Shown here piece by piece: positions 13,327 to 24,870 of a stretch of DNA of 64,000 bases (position 1 is the stretch's first letter; every line of letters starts with the position of its first letter). The DNA is taken from the NCBI GenBank assembly GCA_014529385.2, contig CM043953.1, positions 91,874,842 to 91,938,841 on the forward strand, written 5' to 3'. The translations under genes and the position numbers were made by a program. Source of the stretch: Adiantum capillus-veneris. Lineage: Eukaryota > Streptophyta > Polypodiopsida > Polypodiales > Pteridaceae. The notes beneath the pieces were generated by a model. That model was not told where the DNA came from. It did no database searches and saw nothing but the letters and a program-made list of their open reading frames with translations.

Positions 13327-14456
13327 CTAGCACCCCACTTTATTCACTTGACATTTTTGGTATTGCAAGACATAGTCTTGAGCATACCCGTGTAAACCTA
13401 GCCAATAAAATTGTCGTTGTACAAGTGCAAAAGTTTTCTTTATGCATGGGTTCCTTGCACTAGGGATGCTATGAAATTCATAAAGAATTTGGTGCCAAAT
13501 GCCCACGTCCATTAGTACACACTCTCCCCTTGTGGAGTAGGTACCCCTCATTCTTCCATCTTTGGAGCTCATCACTTGAAAGAGGAGAATTGCGTGTGGG
13601 GATTAAAGACACACTACCAACATTAGAGTGAGAAGGATCCCTCATACTTTGGAATATGTTTCATCGTGCTTATATTCTCCTTGGAGAGATTCCAAAACCT
13701 CACTTAGAACCTCAATGAAAAGAAGAGAGTTGATCTCAGGCATACGACTAAGAGAATCCGCTACTACCACATTGTATCGTCCTTTATGATACTGAATCTT
13801 TGCATCATACTCCTAAAGAATCTCATCCCACCTAGCCTTTGACCCTTCAAATTTTTTTGTTGTATAAACCATTTTATAATTTCATAGTCAAACACAATCT
13901 CAAACTGAGCTTCATACAAATAATGCTGCCAAGTTTTCAAAGCAAACACTATTGCATAGAGTTCTCTTTCATAAGCAAAATAATTCTATTGTGAAAAATC
14001 AAGCTTCTTACTTTCAAATGTGATTGGTCTTCCCTCCTGCAAAAGGACTACTTCAATAGCACGATTCCTAACATATGTTTCCAACACAAACAGTTCAAAT
14101 AGATCCACAATATCTAAAATAAGAGCTGTAGCTAATGCATCCTTGAGAGCATCAAAACTTTTCTATTGAGCTTCTCCCCACTGAAAGGCTTACCCTTGGC
14201 TTTCAGTTGGTCCGTCATTAGAACAACAATATGAGCATAGTTTTTAACGTTCCTTCGATAAAAACTTATAAATCCTAAGAAAATCTATAGCTCTTCTAGA
14301 TTTCTGGGAGATGGCCATCTCCTAATGGCATCCACTTTGGATTTATCCATATGCAGCCTAATAGCTGAAGTCACATGTCCCAAATAGTGAATTTACTCTT
14401 TGAGAAAATCACACTTGGATTCCTTGGCATACAACTTATTTTTCCATAACAATTCA
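13327..14456 (-). pseudogene. Gypsy RT C-terminus, RNase H and integrase zinc domain, minus strand
   Basis: From 14456 downward the frames read KNKLYAKESKCDFLKE and YLGHVTS (RT thumb), an RNase H segment (YERELYAIVFALKTWQHYLY near 13940-13990), and finally QRQFYWLGLHGYAQDYVLQY with QKCQVNK, the CxxC half of the integrase zinc finger. The order RT-RH-IN is that of gypsy. The right edge at 14456 is an abrupt join to Copia gag. Numerous stops. The RNase H part is a paralogue of 15861-16375. Confidence 0.82.
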
Positions 14457-15274
14457 ACGGCAACGCATCTTCTTTTTGCCCTTATCACCAGAATTGACAG
14501 ACGAAGTGTTGCCAGCAGAAGCATTGGGAACAGAAGTTTTGCCACTTGCAACAGAACCATAGGAAGTGGTTGCATTGCTGTTACCACCCTTTCTTTCAGG
14601 AGCAATCAAAGCATGTTCAAATGCACGATGTCTAGTCTTGTTTTTTCTAGAAAGTGACTCTTGCAACAGCAATTGCATAATGCGTCAAACTTGACAACTT
14701 CAGGATTTCCTTGGGTCATAAGTCTCCAAGTACTAGCAAAAGTCTAATAAGAATCTGGTAAGGCATCAAGAACAGTCTGCACAAGGGAACTGTTTGAAAT
14801 GACTTCACCTACAGAAATAAGTTGCTCATTGATAACCTTGACACCAGCAAGGAAAGTGTCCATATCATCTTCCTCATGCATAATCTTCGACTCCAGCTCT
14901 TTACGCAGCAAAGCAATTTTAGCCTCATTGCGACTGGCATAAAGACCAACCAAAATATCCCAAGCCTGTTTTGCAGATTTTGTTGAACGAATGTGAGGAA
15001 CAATGGTGCGCTTCACAGACAACACAATCAATGCATGAGCCTGCGCATCCTTTACATACCAACGAGATTGTTCTGTCGTAGGCAAAACAACTCTAATAGC
15101 AGCAATCCTTGCAGCAAGACCTGCAACATCCTCAAAACCAGGACGTACATCAATGCCCTGCACAATATTTTAGACGCCCTTTGACACAGGGACATGTTGC
15201 ATCATGTAAGCCCACATAGGGTAATTGTCCTTAACAGCATACATCTTGAACACATCTGTGTTGTTGTCAGCCAT
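14454..15274 (-). pseudogene. Copia element D gag, minus strand
   Basis: The likely start at 15274 reads MADNNTDVFKMYAVKDNYPM, followed by a stop at about 15170 and the main frame 15163-14744. This has the UBN2-type Copia gag features: AWDILVGLYASRNEAKIALL, EDDMDTFLAGVKVINEQLIS and LVQTVLDALPDSY. A second frame at 14678-14454 continues with LLLQESLSRKN and a GKKKMR basic stretch. The copy ends before the zinc knuckle, fused to gypsy RT at 14456. Gag would form the retroelement particle. At least one stop and one frame change inactivate it. Confidence 0.82.
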
Positions 15275-15619
15275 GGTAAATGCTGCACCTGATGTGAAAA
15301 TTGCCCAAAAAGAGGAGAAATGATGCGGGCACAACACGTGCTATATAGCAAACCATAGAAGATTGTAAGGCACTTGTTATGCAAAAAACGGCACTGACAA
15401 AATTCTGCACAAAATGACAAAATAGCCTATGCAGTGCTACTTGTAGTAGAAACGGAGGCCGAAATAAGCCCGAATCAGAAATCTGAGCAGATTATGCTCT
15501 ATGAGCTCACCCAAAATTTTTGTCGACATGCGAACGCTCGCCAAAGCTCACTGAAAATGGAGAAAATGAGCAGGCTTGTGCTAGAGCTACTGGCGACTAA
15601 GCCCGGGAGAACGCAACCT

Positions 15620-15631
15620 GCTCTAATACCA
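15620..15631 (-). other. Primer-binding site of Copia element D
   Basis: On the minus strand this reads TGGTATTAGAGC, matching the initiator-Met tRNA 3' end type used by many plant retroelements with one change from TGGTATCAGAGC. It sits 2 nt inside the LTR, on the gag side. Confidence 0.82.
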
Positions 15632-15633
15632 AT

Positions 15634-15859
15634 TGTTGGAATTAGGGTTGCAGAGAAACACACATGGCTTGAAGAAGACGAAGGAAGCTCAAGGCACACA
15701 AAAAAGAGTGTTTTACTTAGTGTGCAACGGAAAGATAGATAGCCCTAGAGTGATGGGTGTATATACAATGCACGGGGAAAAAACCTCCTAAAGAGGGAAA
15801 AAATGCCCCGGCGGTCCCAGTGTGTTCACACACATCACTACCACATGTATATGGTAACA
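15634..15859 (-). repeat. 5' LTR of Copia element D (226 bp)
   Basis: TGTTGG at one end and GGTAACA at the other give TG...CA termini. The same 226-bp LTR family occurs at 37180-37405, 49257-49483, 50485-50678 and in fragments. It faces gag at 15274 across the primer-binding site. I see no matching target duplication, because the far end of D is missing. Confidence 0.85.
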
Positions 15860-15860
15860 A

Positions 15861-16375
15861 GCATTAGAGTGAGAAGGATCCCTCATTTGTACATGTCTCC
15901 GCACCTCCTCTGCACTTTGGAGTGTGCCTTGTTATGTTCACATTTGCCTTTAAGAGATTCCAAAAACACGCTTTGTATCTCAGTGAAAAGAAGGGAGTTA
16001 ATCGTAGGCATTCGACTAAGAGCATCAACTACCACATTATATTGTCCTTTACGATATCAAAGCTTAACATCATACTCCTAAAGAATCTCAGTCCACATGG
16101 CCTTTCATCCCTTACAGTCATATCGTTGTGTAAACCATTTTATGCTCTTGTGGTCAAACAAAATCTAGAATTGTGCCCCATACAGATAATGTTGCCCGAG
16201 TCTTCAAGGTTGACACTATTGCATAGAGTTCTCTCTCATAAGTAGAACAATTTGGTTGGGCTAAATCAAGCTTCTTGATTTCAAATGCAACTGGTGTCCA
16301 TTCTGTAGAAGGACTACTCCAATAGCATGGTTACTAGCATCCATTTCTAAAATGAATGGCTTCAAAGGATCCACA
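15861..16375 (-). pseudogene. Family X gypsy RNase H fragment, minus strand
   Basis: On the minus strand this encodes gypsy RNase H remnants and is alignable word for word with 13610-14110 (for example GCATTAGAGTGAGAAGGATC at 15860 against the same phrase at 13619). Its left edge abuts the D LTR. Its right edge abuts a primer-binding site at 16379, so gag, protease and RT are deleted between primer site and RNase H. Inactive. Confidence 0.72.
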
Positions 16376-16378
16376 ACA

Positions 16379-16390
16379 GCTCTGATACCA
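16379..16390 (-). other. Primer-binding site, family X
   Basis: The minus strand reads TGGTATCAGAGC, the canonical plant initiator-Met tRNA type, 2 nt from the LTR end at 16393. Confidence 0.88.
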
Positions 16391-16392
16391 TT

Positions 16393-16541
16393 TGGGAACC
16401 CAAGGAACTTCCATGAGGATTCTCCACCCTACCCTTTATATAGGACCTTGGCCGTCAAATTTAGAATCCCCTCTCCACACCTAGCAATCAGCCCTTCCAG
16501 TGTAGGTCTGTCACCCTTGTGGGTTTGCCCTTGGCATTACA
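16393..16541 (-). repeat. Family X LTR (149 bp), minus strand
   Basis: On the minus strand it runs TGTAATGCCAAGGGC ... GGTTCCCA. It is preceded by the purine tract CTTCTCCAAGGGGAGAG and pol tail on one side and followed by the primer site on the other. One short LTR thus joins the end of one internal region to the start of another. Confidence 0.8.
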
Positions 16542-18150
16542 TTACTCTCCCCTTGGAGAAGCATTTTCGTCCTCAAAAAACAAAAGTTTCATAAAAAAAC
16601 ACTACTGTTTTTTGTAGTGGCATCTTTGATTTTCCACATTGTTGTCCCTTTGCAACCATCTTCTGTAATCGGCCCATATCCAACATAGCACATAGAATCC
16701 ATTTAAAACTCACTTGCGCATGCTAAATGAGTTATCACAACAAAGATGTACCCCAAAAAGTACCTCTTTTCACTTTCCATAAAAATTAGTGACTGATATA
16801 ACTCAGCAAAGTATAAGTCCTTAACTTGTTATCAATCTGCATCAGTAAACAACCTCACCATAATTGTTGATCAAGGTTGAGAGCCTGTTGTAAACATGAA
16901 AAGAATAAACTTGGCCTCACAACATGCTTTGCCTCATGGTAAGCAAACTCCAACTAGAAAAATAAATGTTCTAATAGGAGTGCTTGGTGCTAACGTACGC
17001 GCTTAGCATATCCTTTAGCACAAGATTAAAACTTGTAATCTATCGATATTCTATGGATGACTGGCAGTACTAAGATGTATTTCCCCACCATTTACAAACA
17101 GTCCGCCAAAATGAGTGGTAAATAGGGATCACAATTATGTGCAAAAATGCTGATTAATCAAGAGTGTTAAGAACAACCATCTTGATTAACTTTAGTGAGC
17201 TGATCTACAAGTACCCAAACCAAGCCATGACCTCTATTGGTGATTGGTAGATCTGGGGAGATGGTGAGCATCGGCTGGCGCAAATTGCCGAAAGTACATG
17301 ATATTCAAGGATGTGGTGGAGGTGAGGGATAACCAATGGTGGATGGAATTAGGGAGGGGGTACATAACACAACGGATAGCAACACAAACACAAGAATGTG
17401 ATGTACTCATGTATGCACACTCAAATGTAGAGGCAATAGCCTTGGCACCACTAATCACGAGCTATTATTAGATGCCAGGGAAAAAGGCATTTCTTATGGT
17501 ATCAAGAGGGGTGTATTGTCCATGTGAGGAGGCCATGAAGAAGGTGGGGTGGCATGTGACCGCTTGCAAAGAGAGGCAATTTTGAGTGTTTGCCCTTGAG
17601 GTGGGATCGATGTCCACGGTGTCTCTGTTGTGCAGGAAATCTACTCTCATAGAGATATTGCACAGGTACGAGAGTCCTTAAAAGCTACTAATGTCATGAA
17701 TGTGCATGCTGCTCCAAATTAGCCTTTGTTGAACATTAGGGCCCATAACACCTAGTGTGCATGCATTCAGCAAAAACAGATCCAAACCTACATATACATT
17801 ATTGTACGTGCCAATGCTTATGGCTAATGTTATGCTCATGGCCACGAGAAAAGAACTAAATACTTATTATGTGAAAATCGTGTCAACATATTTGGGCCAT
17901 AATAGAATGTGAAAATCCATCACATCTATATACCAAATGAACTAGTTCATTAATAGAACATAACTTTGCGACGTGTATAAACAACCATCCATTAAAATTG
18001 TTAAATAGTAATTGAAATCGTAACAAATTGTTATAAATATTCGCCAATTTTTTGCCATTGAAATTGTTCCTGATATAATGTGCTCAAAATGGTCTAGTAG
18101 ACGAATTTGACCACCACTTAGGGACTTTGTCACAACTGGATTTAGTCCTT
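16542..18150 (-). pseudogene. Family X integrase remnant, minus strand
   Basis: Reverse-orientation copy of 2640-3870. The tail at 16600-16660 (GGGACAACAATGTGGAAAAT on the minus strand), the middle at 16930-17110 and the far end at 17870-18150 all align in order. The copy carries an extra 400-bp block at about 17238-17640 that the plus-strand copy lacks. Highly decayed; no open frame longer than about 70 codons. Confidence 0.65.
17238..17640. mobile_element. Candidate insertion of about 400 bp inside family X
   Basis: The flanks match adjacent positions in the plus-strand copy near 3175-3195, but this block has no counterpart there. GATCT on the left and AATCT on the right could be a weak short duplication of the target. 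The block has no coding motif I know. It could equally be ancestral sequence deleted from the other copy. Confidence 0.4.
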
Positions 18151-18189
18151 TCATGCTCATGTATAGTTTTCAACCAAGGTCACCAGTTA

Positions 18190-18760
18190 CAGTGGGGTTG
18201 GCAACTGAAAAGCTCCAACATGTCAAGGATTTTCTCCAAGACCATATGGAAATGTTGAAACTGGCTCATCAAAATGTTTGACAAGCACACGGTCGATATG
18301 AAAATTATGATGATGAGAAACATTGGTAAGTTACCTTCACGGAAGGGGAAGATATCTTTTTGCATGTTACAGAGCATTCAACAAGTCTAAAGACTAGGCC
18401 AACACCTTAATTATCTCTGAGATACTATGGGCCTTTCAAGATACTCAAGAGAGTTAGTGATCGTGCCTACAAACTCTCATTATCTATGCACTCTCGTATC
18501 AATCCGGTGTTTCATGTAAGTCGTTTAATCAAACGCTTGCATGGGGACGACAATGTCATTGACCAATAATATTTTGGTTGATTCGATTGAACCTCTAGTC
18601 CAACCGCATGAACCTGAACGCATCTTGACTACCATGATTTGTGGACTCGCCATCATGTGCGTCGACAAGCTTTAGTCAAGTGGAAGGATCGGCCTGAGGA
18701 AGGTGCCACTTGGGAAAACATTAATGTTTCAAAGAAGAAGTTTCCCACTTTTTTTTTTAG
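18190..18760 (+). pseudogene. Chromovirus integrase C-terminus with chromodomain
   Basis: Frames read YYGPFKILKRVSDRAYKLSL, then HSRINPVFHVSRLIKRLHGD (integrase C-terminal domain). After stops come RRQALVKWKDRPEEGATWEN and INVSKKKFPTF, a canonical chromodomain core of chromovirus type. Chromodomains steer integration toward modified histones. It is the best-preserved family X tail in the window. Stops occur at about 18570 and 18600. Confidence 0.85.
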
Positions 18761-18784
18761 GACAAAAACACTTCTCCAAGGGGT

Positions 18785-18915
18785 GAGTAATTTAAGGCCA
18801 AGGGCAACCTAGGGGGTCACGAACCTAGGCCAAGGGGCTGGACAGCTTGGAATGAGGATTGGGATCCAAATGGACAAGGACTATGAGTCTTATGGTCTAT
18901 ATATAGGGTGGTAGG
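18785..18915 (+). repeat. Truncated family X LTR
   Basis: It follows the purine tract CTCCAAGGGGTGAG and contains the family X words GGCCAAGGGCAACC and TATATAGGGTGGTAGGG. It breaks off at about 18915 directly into the middle of Copia A gag, so the 3' end is missing. Confidence 0.62.
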
Positions 18916-19312
18916 GAGGAGGCAAGCTATCAAATTTGATGCATTATACACATTGTTGTTGCAAGAGTCACTTTCAAGAAAGAATGAGGCTAAACGGTGT
19001 GAAATTGAACAAGCTTTTATTGCTGCTCAAAGAAAAGATGGTAGCAGCAATGTAGCCACTTCTCATGGTTCTTTGCTGAGTAGAAAATTACATGTTCCTA
19101 AAGCTTCTGCTGGTAGAACCTCGTCCAAAAATTTTGGCAAAAAGGGCAAGAAAAAGTTATGTTTCCATTATTGCAAGGCTAATGATCACTCGATAAAGCA
19201 ATGTCCTAAGTTGAAGGTGGAAGAGGCCAAGAAGAAAGAGGCTGGATCCACTACAAGTGTAGCTATTATAGAATCTTTTGGGAAAGGAGATTGTGATGCC
19301 AATGTAGATGTA
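18916..19312 (+). pseudogene. Copia A gag, C-terminal half with zinc knuckle
   Basis: The frame carries LLLQESLSRKNEAKR, homologous to D gag, and a basic KKGKKKLCF stretch. The knuckle CFHYCKANDHSIKQC has CX3C spacing rather than the usual CX2C, and probably arose by indel or substitution. The knuckle binds genomic RNA in intact elements. A stop at 19313 separates it from protease. N-half lost. Confidence 0.82.
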
Positions 19313-19329
19313 TAGTGGCCATTTAGTGC

Positions 19330-19666
19330 AAAGTGCACTTATGATCCTTCTCTCCATCATGCATGTATGTCAATTGCTACAGACTCACATGTTTGGTACT
19401 CTGATAGTGGTGCTATAAAGCACATTACTTCACATCGTGACTTGTTTATCTCTCTCAAGTTTGTCCCTCATGGGAATACAATCACTTGTGCCAACAAGGC
19501 CTCTTATCCGGTCAAGAGAGTTGGAAAGATTGTGCTAACTGCTAAAAATGGCAACTCTTTCACACTTGTTGATGCACTCTATGTACCAAGCATAAAACAG
19601 AACCTTTTGTCTTTATCTGCACTTGTAAAACTTGGTCTTGTTGTCAAATTTTTGGATGAAAAATAA
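19330..19666 (+). pseudogene. Copia A protease
   Basis: The frame 19367-19666 reads VWYSDSGAIKHIT (D-S-G active-site triad of a Copia retropepsin), followed by NTITCANKASYPVKRVGKI and VDALYVPSIKQNLLSLSAL, the typical tail. The active-site residues are intact. A frame break after 19666 detaches it from the GAG-pre-integrase region. Confidence 0.85.
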
Positions 19667-19669
19667 CAA

Positions 19670-20150
19670 TTCATGACCTTAGTTTTGGTGATGAAATAGT
19701 TGCATCTGGCATTTTGTGTCGTGGACTGTACAAGCACACCTTGCATGACAAGTGTGGGTAGAATTTTGCAAATGTAATTGTGGATTCAAAGGTTGTTTTT
19801 AGACGCAAAACTTTGGCGTGTACGTTTTGAGCATACAAATTTTACAAGTTTGTTGCATTTGTAGAAATTTGATATGGTTGCTTCTTTGTCACCTCTTAAA
19901 GCACCTTCTAAGCATGTTTTTGAAGGCTATATTTTGATGTGTGCTACTTATGTGCTTAAAAAGTGTCCTACCAAAGCCTTGTAGTATATGACTCCTTATA
20001 AATCATGGCATGATAAAAAGGCACCTATTGATCACATGCGCATTTTTGGTTGTTTAGCTTATGCTTTGATGCCACAAACGTAATGCAAAAAATTGGATCA
20101 TATGACTTTAAATGCATTTTTGCTGGTTACAGTACTGAAAAAAAAGTTTA
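19670..20150 (+). pseudogene. Copia A integrase remnant without catalytic core
   Basis: After a GAG-pre-integrase remnant (19680-19860, FEHTNF) the sequence jumps to the integrase C-terminal part: YVLKKCPTKAL, then a stop, MTPYKSWHDKKAPIDHMRIF and GCLAYALMP. The DDE catalytic core that should lie between is absent, which is several hundred base pairs of deletion. Confidence 0.72.
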
Positions 20151-20629
20151 AACCATCCGCAAAGGAAACGTATCTTGGTTGCATGAGATGTTGTGTTTGT
20201 GGAAGATTGTGTTCAACCTTTGTTATCATGTACTAGAGATAGTAATGTAAGCTCACAAGACATTTATGACACTTTGTTGCCTTTTTTTTATGATGGAAAC
20301 TTGAATGGAAATTCCAATGAGTAAATTGTACAATGTATGGGGGTTTCTAAAAATGATGTAGATCATACTATTGCTAATGCAGATGTACATAATATACTTG
20401 ATGTGGAAAGGGCTGAGAATGAGGAGGCTAGAGTTATATGCCAAAATGGTTGGTGCATACTTTGCATGAAATTAAATTGGATACACCTATGTCTCGTCAT
20501 ACTCGTTCAGGTTCTTGCCATGCATCTTATGCATCAAATTAGTATGCTTTGGCTATTTCCAATTAATCTGTGATGAGGAGGAACCTCTTTCTTTTGACGA
20601 AGCATAGAATTCAAAAATTGGGTGGTTGC

Positions 20630-20938
20630 AATGCACTCAGAATATGATGCACTTATAGAAAATGACACATAGACTTTATGTGATTTTCCTCCTAGAAAAA
20701 AGACCATTGGTATGAAGTGGGTTTACAAGTTGAAACATAAGCTGGATGGTGAGATTGATCATTACAAGGTTAGACTTGTTGCAAAAGGTTATGCACAACA
20801 AAAAGGCATTGATTATGAAGAGACTTTTGCTCCCACTTGTCGAATGAATACTATTCATTTTCTATGGCATTGGCAGCTCACTTTGGATGGGACGTACATC
20901 AATCAAACATTACTACAGATTTCTTGGATGGTGATATA
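20630..20938 (+). pseudogene. Copia A RT, first part
   Basis: KKTIGMKWVYKLKHK, LDGEIDHYKVRLVAKGYAQQ and KGIDYEETFAP are textbook Copia RT fingers. The frame continues to SWMVIY where it meets the B LTR at 20939. The last five bases, ATATA, are one copy of the target duplication. Between 20150 and 20630 only decayed linker is visible. Confidence 0.88.
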
Positions 20939-21007
20939 TGTTGGGATTCGGGCCAACTGGCCGGACATCCCACTTACTACTAACCCATCTACTAACTTAA
21001 CCCACGT
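20939..21007 (+). repeat. Copia B 5' LTR, left part
   Basis: It matches the first 66 bases of the 3' LTR at 35668 with three or four differences, then stops at the C insertion point. The last four bases, ACGT, correspond to the ACAT at 30359. Confidence 0.92.
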
Positions 21008-22999
21008 TGGAGAGGGGGAATAGTGAACACACCCAACACACAAAATATTTGCCTCTCCATAGCCCAGGGATTCCATAGCACCCCTAACCTCTCAAATAGC
21101 ACCTTCAAATTGGCTAATTTGCACTAACAACTCCACTTTAGCATACAAAACAATTATCTCACACCTTGCAAAAAACACCCCACAGCACAAATGCACCCAC
21201 ACTGCTCAACTCACCCTTTCTGACTCACCAAACACTCCTAATCTGCCCTCTTGGTAGCACCTTTCGAGCTGCAGGCAAACCCTCTGTAAGCAATGGCTAA
21301 TACACGAAGAGCGAGAGAAAAGGAGGGGAATGGGGAGAAGCAACACAAGAGATTGGGGCAAATGAGTGATATTATTGCATAGGGAGTAGTATAATCAAGT
21401 ATGCAGCTTCAATGGCAAGCTTAGCAACATACAAGCTTCAAGCTTCCACTCACACACTCAAGCAAAAAAGCCCTCAAATTTTCGCATTTACAACCTTTTA
21501 TAGGGGTGCCTCTAGGAGGCCCAAAAAAAGAAAAAAGGATGAGTTTCTCCTCCCGTGGCCTTCACTTAGAGCTTCTTTTAGAATTTGATTGCATTGCCAA
21601 CACTTGGCATAGTTCATTTTTGGAAAGAATTCCATGGTGTGCACATTGGTCCTTTGCCCCTTCCATTTGGCCGCCTGGATCTCCCCCTTGGGCCTTTGAG
21701 TGCCCTTGGCTCGTCCTTTAACTGCCCTTGTCGGCTCACCTTCTTAGCAGCGAGACCCCTCCCTTGTCGAGGCAATAGTGATGTCGTTATTGGGGGGGGT
21801 ACATTCCTTTCCTCAAAAAACTTCGGCCCTGAGCGGGCGTGGGCACCGGCCCTTACTGGCTGCCACATCCTCAACGAACTTCCACACCACGCGGGCGCCC
21901 GCAGGCGCGTTACCTCCCTACACCGCCAAAATCGCCACCGAACCGCCACGCAGTGCCTGGCAAGGCTGCCCACACACACGCCATCGCCATGGGAGGAGAG
22001 CTCCCCTCTTGTGTATCAATGGGGAGCCACGCTCCGGAGTATATACCACTGTCTTCTGGCCCCCGACTACGTATACGTGTTTAAGTAACCGCCACGTGGC
22101 AGCCCGGGAGGCCATAGCCCTTGGGGCTCCACAACCTTCCAAAAAATTTCACATTAAAACCCCTTTTTTTTCCCTTGAGTTGGATACCCTGTTTGATCCT
22201 GCCCAGAAGGCCTATGCCCCGGTTTTGAAGCCTGACCTGAAGCCCACCGTTTTCATCATCAAGTCAAATTCCTCTTGCCCCATCTCGAGATCTCCAAGGC
22301 TACCATCCGAGGCGGACAAAAAACGGGAAATGCATCTGCATGCACTCAACCGCCAATTGCTCCATTTTTCTCCGCACTGTAACTCAATGCTCGGGGCTCA
22401 TAATCATGAGCCGCGACTTTGTGCTAATTCCACTTGGTGTATACCCTGCTTCAGAACTTCGTCGGTGCTCAAAAGATGCCAGATGGCACGTTATCCAATG
22501 CGGCCACACGGGCTCAAACCCGGCCCCCCGGAAAAACTTCAATTGATCATATCTTGCAAAACCATGGCTCCGATCCGCAATCCGAAAAGACGGGTAGGCT
22601 CCATGAATTGAGCTCTACACATCTATACCTCAAGTTATCACTTGGATCACCTGTCCCCAGCTACCCTGTCCGGCAAGAATCTGCAAACCACTAAAGCTTC
22701 AACCTTCAATAACTTGGGCTCTATAGCTTGGTTTGATGAGTCGTCTGGACTTGCTCCTTCATCACTTCAAGCTCTTCATTCCTGGACCCAAATGATGTAT
22801 TTTGCATCTCTTCCACCTGCTACCCAAATTAGCCCCTCATGGAGCCTTTCTTGGCCTATAAGCCGCATCATGCATACAATTCCGCTGCTACTTGCCATCC
22901 ATTATTTTCCTAGTTGCTCCAGTCCTTTGCCATGCTTCTGTTTGCCTGCATATATCTGCCCATGCCACCTTCTAGAGTCGACACACTTTGGTTGCACCA
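21008..22999 (-). repeat. Element C 3' LTR (1992 bp)
   Basis: It aligns end to end with 28349-30358 with a few per cent differences by eye and some short indels (for example ACGCGGGCGCCCGC against ACGCGGGCGCG near 21890/29250). GC-rich in its middle. Open frames of up to 277 codons inside it are not conserved in the other LTR and are not counted as genes. Confidence 0.9.
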
Positions 23000-23159
23000 T
23001 CATTTCCCACCCCCCTGTTGATCATTTATGCTCATCCACAAGAGAGCTTTATTCTCTATAAGCTGGAAAACCTGGCACACACTATGAGAAAACTAAAACC
23101 ATATGTACATTGTTCTATTGCACCCTATTGCCAAACCTTCAAGTGGGTTGCCCCACCCC

Positions 23160-24320
23160 CTACCTAAGAATCTGATGCACTGCTGGCACTAACTCCTTTT
23201 CAAAGTAGAGCTTGAGACGAAGAACATTTATCGTATGTTTAAGAAACCGACCATCCAACCTAACTAGTGCATAAGTACCATTGGGAAAAACTTGATGAAC
23301 CTTGTAAGGTTCCGTCCACTTTTTCTTGAACTTCTTCTGAAAGGTGAAGTCAAGATAACTCTCGTACTTCATGACTAGATCGCCCTTCTCAATCTGTTTG
23401 GCTGGCAAATGTTGGTTGAACTTTGCTACCCTTCTTTCTCGCTGCTGCACATAAAAATATGTCGCTGCCTCATGATCCATCTTCAAAGTTTTGAGACTTG
23501 TAATCCTATCCTGCAAAATATCTTGATGAGTTTTATCAATTCGCCATAGACCTTTGAGAACCCCTAGTTGCACATGCACAGGCAGGATCGCTTCCTTGCC
23601 ATATACCAACTCGTATGGAGTGAAGTTGGTTGACACCTTATATGAAGTCCTGTAAGCCCACAAACATTTATCAAGGTTAGATTCCCACTCTTCAACCTGC
23701 TGGTATATATACTTCGTAAGCATCTTGACAATTTGCCCATTTGCACTCTCCAACAAACCATTGCACTGCGGGTGGTATGGAGATGAAAATCGGTGTTGAA
23801 TCCCCAATTTGTCCACCAGAGCACGCACCAACTTACTTCTGAATCATTGTCCTCGATCTGATACAAGCACCCAAGGCACTCCAAAATGACAACATATGCA
23901 ATCAAATACAAACTGAGCAACAGTATGTGCATTTACCTCTTTGACTGCTTTAGCCTCGACCCACCGTGTAAGGTAGTCTATGGCCACTACCACATGTTTC
24001 TTACCACTTGCTGACTTGGGCAATGGACCAATTGCATCCAAACCCCACTTTTCAAAGGCCTCATGTGCAATGATAGCCCCTTATTGCTCGGCTACCAGTC
24101 GTCTTTCACCCATCACTTGGCACTGATGGCACGTCTTGCACCAATAATGCACATCTCGCACAACAGAAGGCCACCAGAACCCACTTCTTAAGATACGAAA
24201 CAAAACTTGACTCTTATCCTGATGACCGCTTTCCTCGTGGCATTGCTCCAATACCATGCCAATCTCTTCTTTGTAAAGGACACGACGTAGCACCCAATCT
24301 CGACTGTGCACCATAAGATC
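23160..24320 (-). pseudogene. Element C integrase
   Basis: The frame 24314-24081 carries the zinc domain (HEESGHQDKSQVLF, then CKTCHQCQ). 24041-23844 has the first two catalytic aspartates (MDAIGPLPKS, VAIDYLTRWVEAKAV, VLVSDRGQ). 23831-23160 has the third acid in NGLLESANGQI, then the C-terminal region ending KLYFEKELVPAVHQILR. Stops after EQ (24081) and RGQ (23844) break it. No chromodomain is present, as expected for Tat elements. Confidence 0.88.
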
Positions 24321-24395
24321 TTCGCCAACAAGAGTGAACCTTTTAGCCTTTTGAGCAACTCTCCTCTTTTTTAGCTTGGAAAGCCCGTCGGAACA

Positions 24396-24870
24396 TTAAC
24401 CTGTACTCAAGAAATCATCAATGTCCTTCAAAGTCTCTCTACCTGTATAAGTGGCCGGCCCCACATACAAACTTGACACTTGAGTCTGAACACGACTGCT
24501 AGCCAACCGATCTACTTCCTCGTTTTGTTCCCTCCTCACATGTTTGAATTGCACTACTTCAAAAAACTTCAACAGCTTCTTTATGGAAAAAAACCAACTC
24601 TTGAGAGAATCCCTCTTTACCTCCCATTGGCCCAAAAGTTGTGTGATAACCAGTAGAGCATCACCTTTTATGACCAACCTCGATATGCCAAAGTCAATGC
24701 ATTGCTTGAGCCCTAGGTGTAAAGTAAGATATTCTGCTTCATTGTTGGTATGCACCTCCTCCAAGTCGTAAGCTTTGGAAAAAATGATTGTGCCGTGCGG
24801 ATCTCAAATGACTACACCTCCACTTGCTTTCTGTGTTACTCATTTGTAAGCACCATCAAACCACATCGTG
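24396..24870 (-). pseudogene. Element C second (Tat-type) RNase H
   Basis: After the first RNase H, the frame reads FTMWFDGAYK (first acidic residue) and, past a break at about 24765-24840, TNNEAEYLTLHLGLKQCIDF with the catalytic glutamate, LVIKGDALLVITQL with the next aspartate, and EEVDRLAS with the last. This is the duplicated RNase H known in plant Tat elements. Broken into two frames. Confidence 0.8.

Noticed and set aside
21585-22611. Open frames of 167 and 277 codons
   Set aside because: They lie inside the element C LTR and the other LTR (28349-30358) breaks the same frames, so there is no selection for protein.
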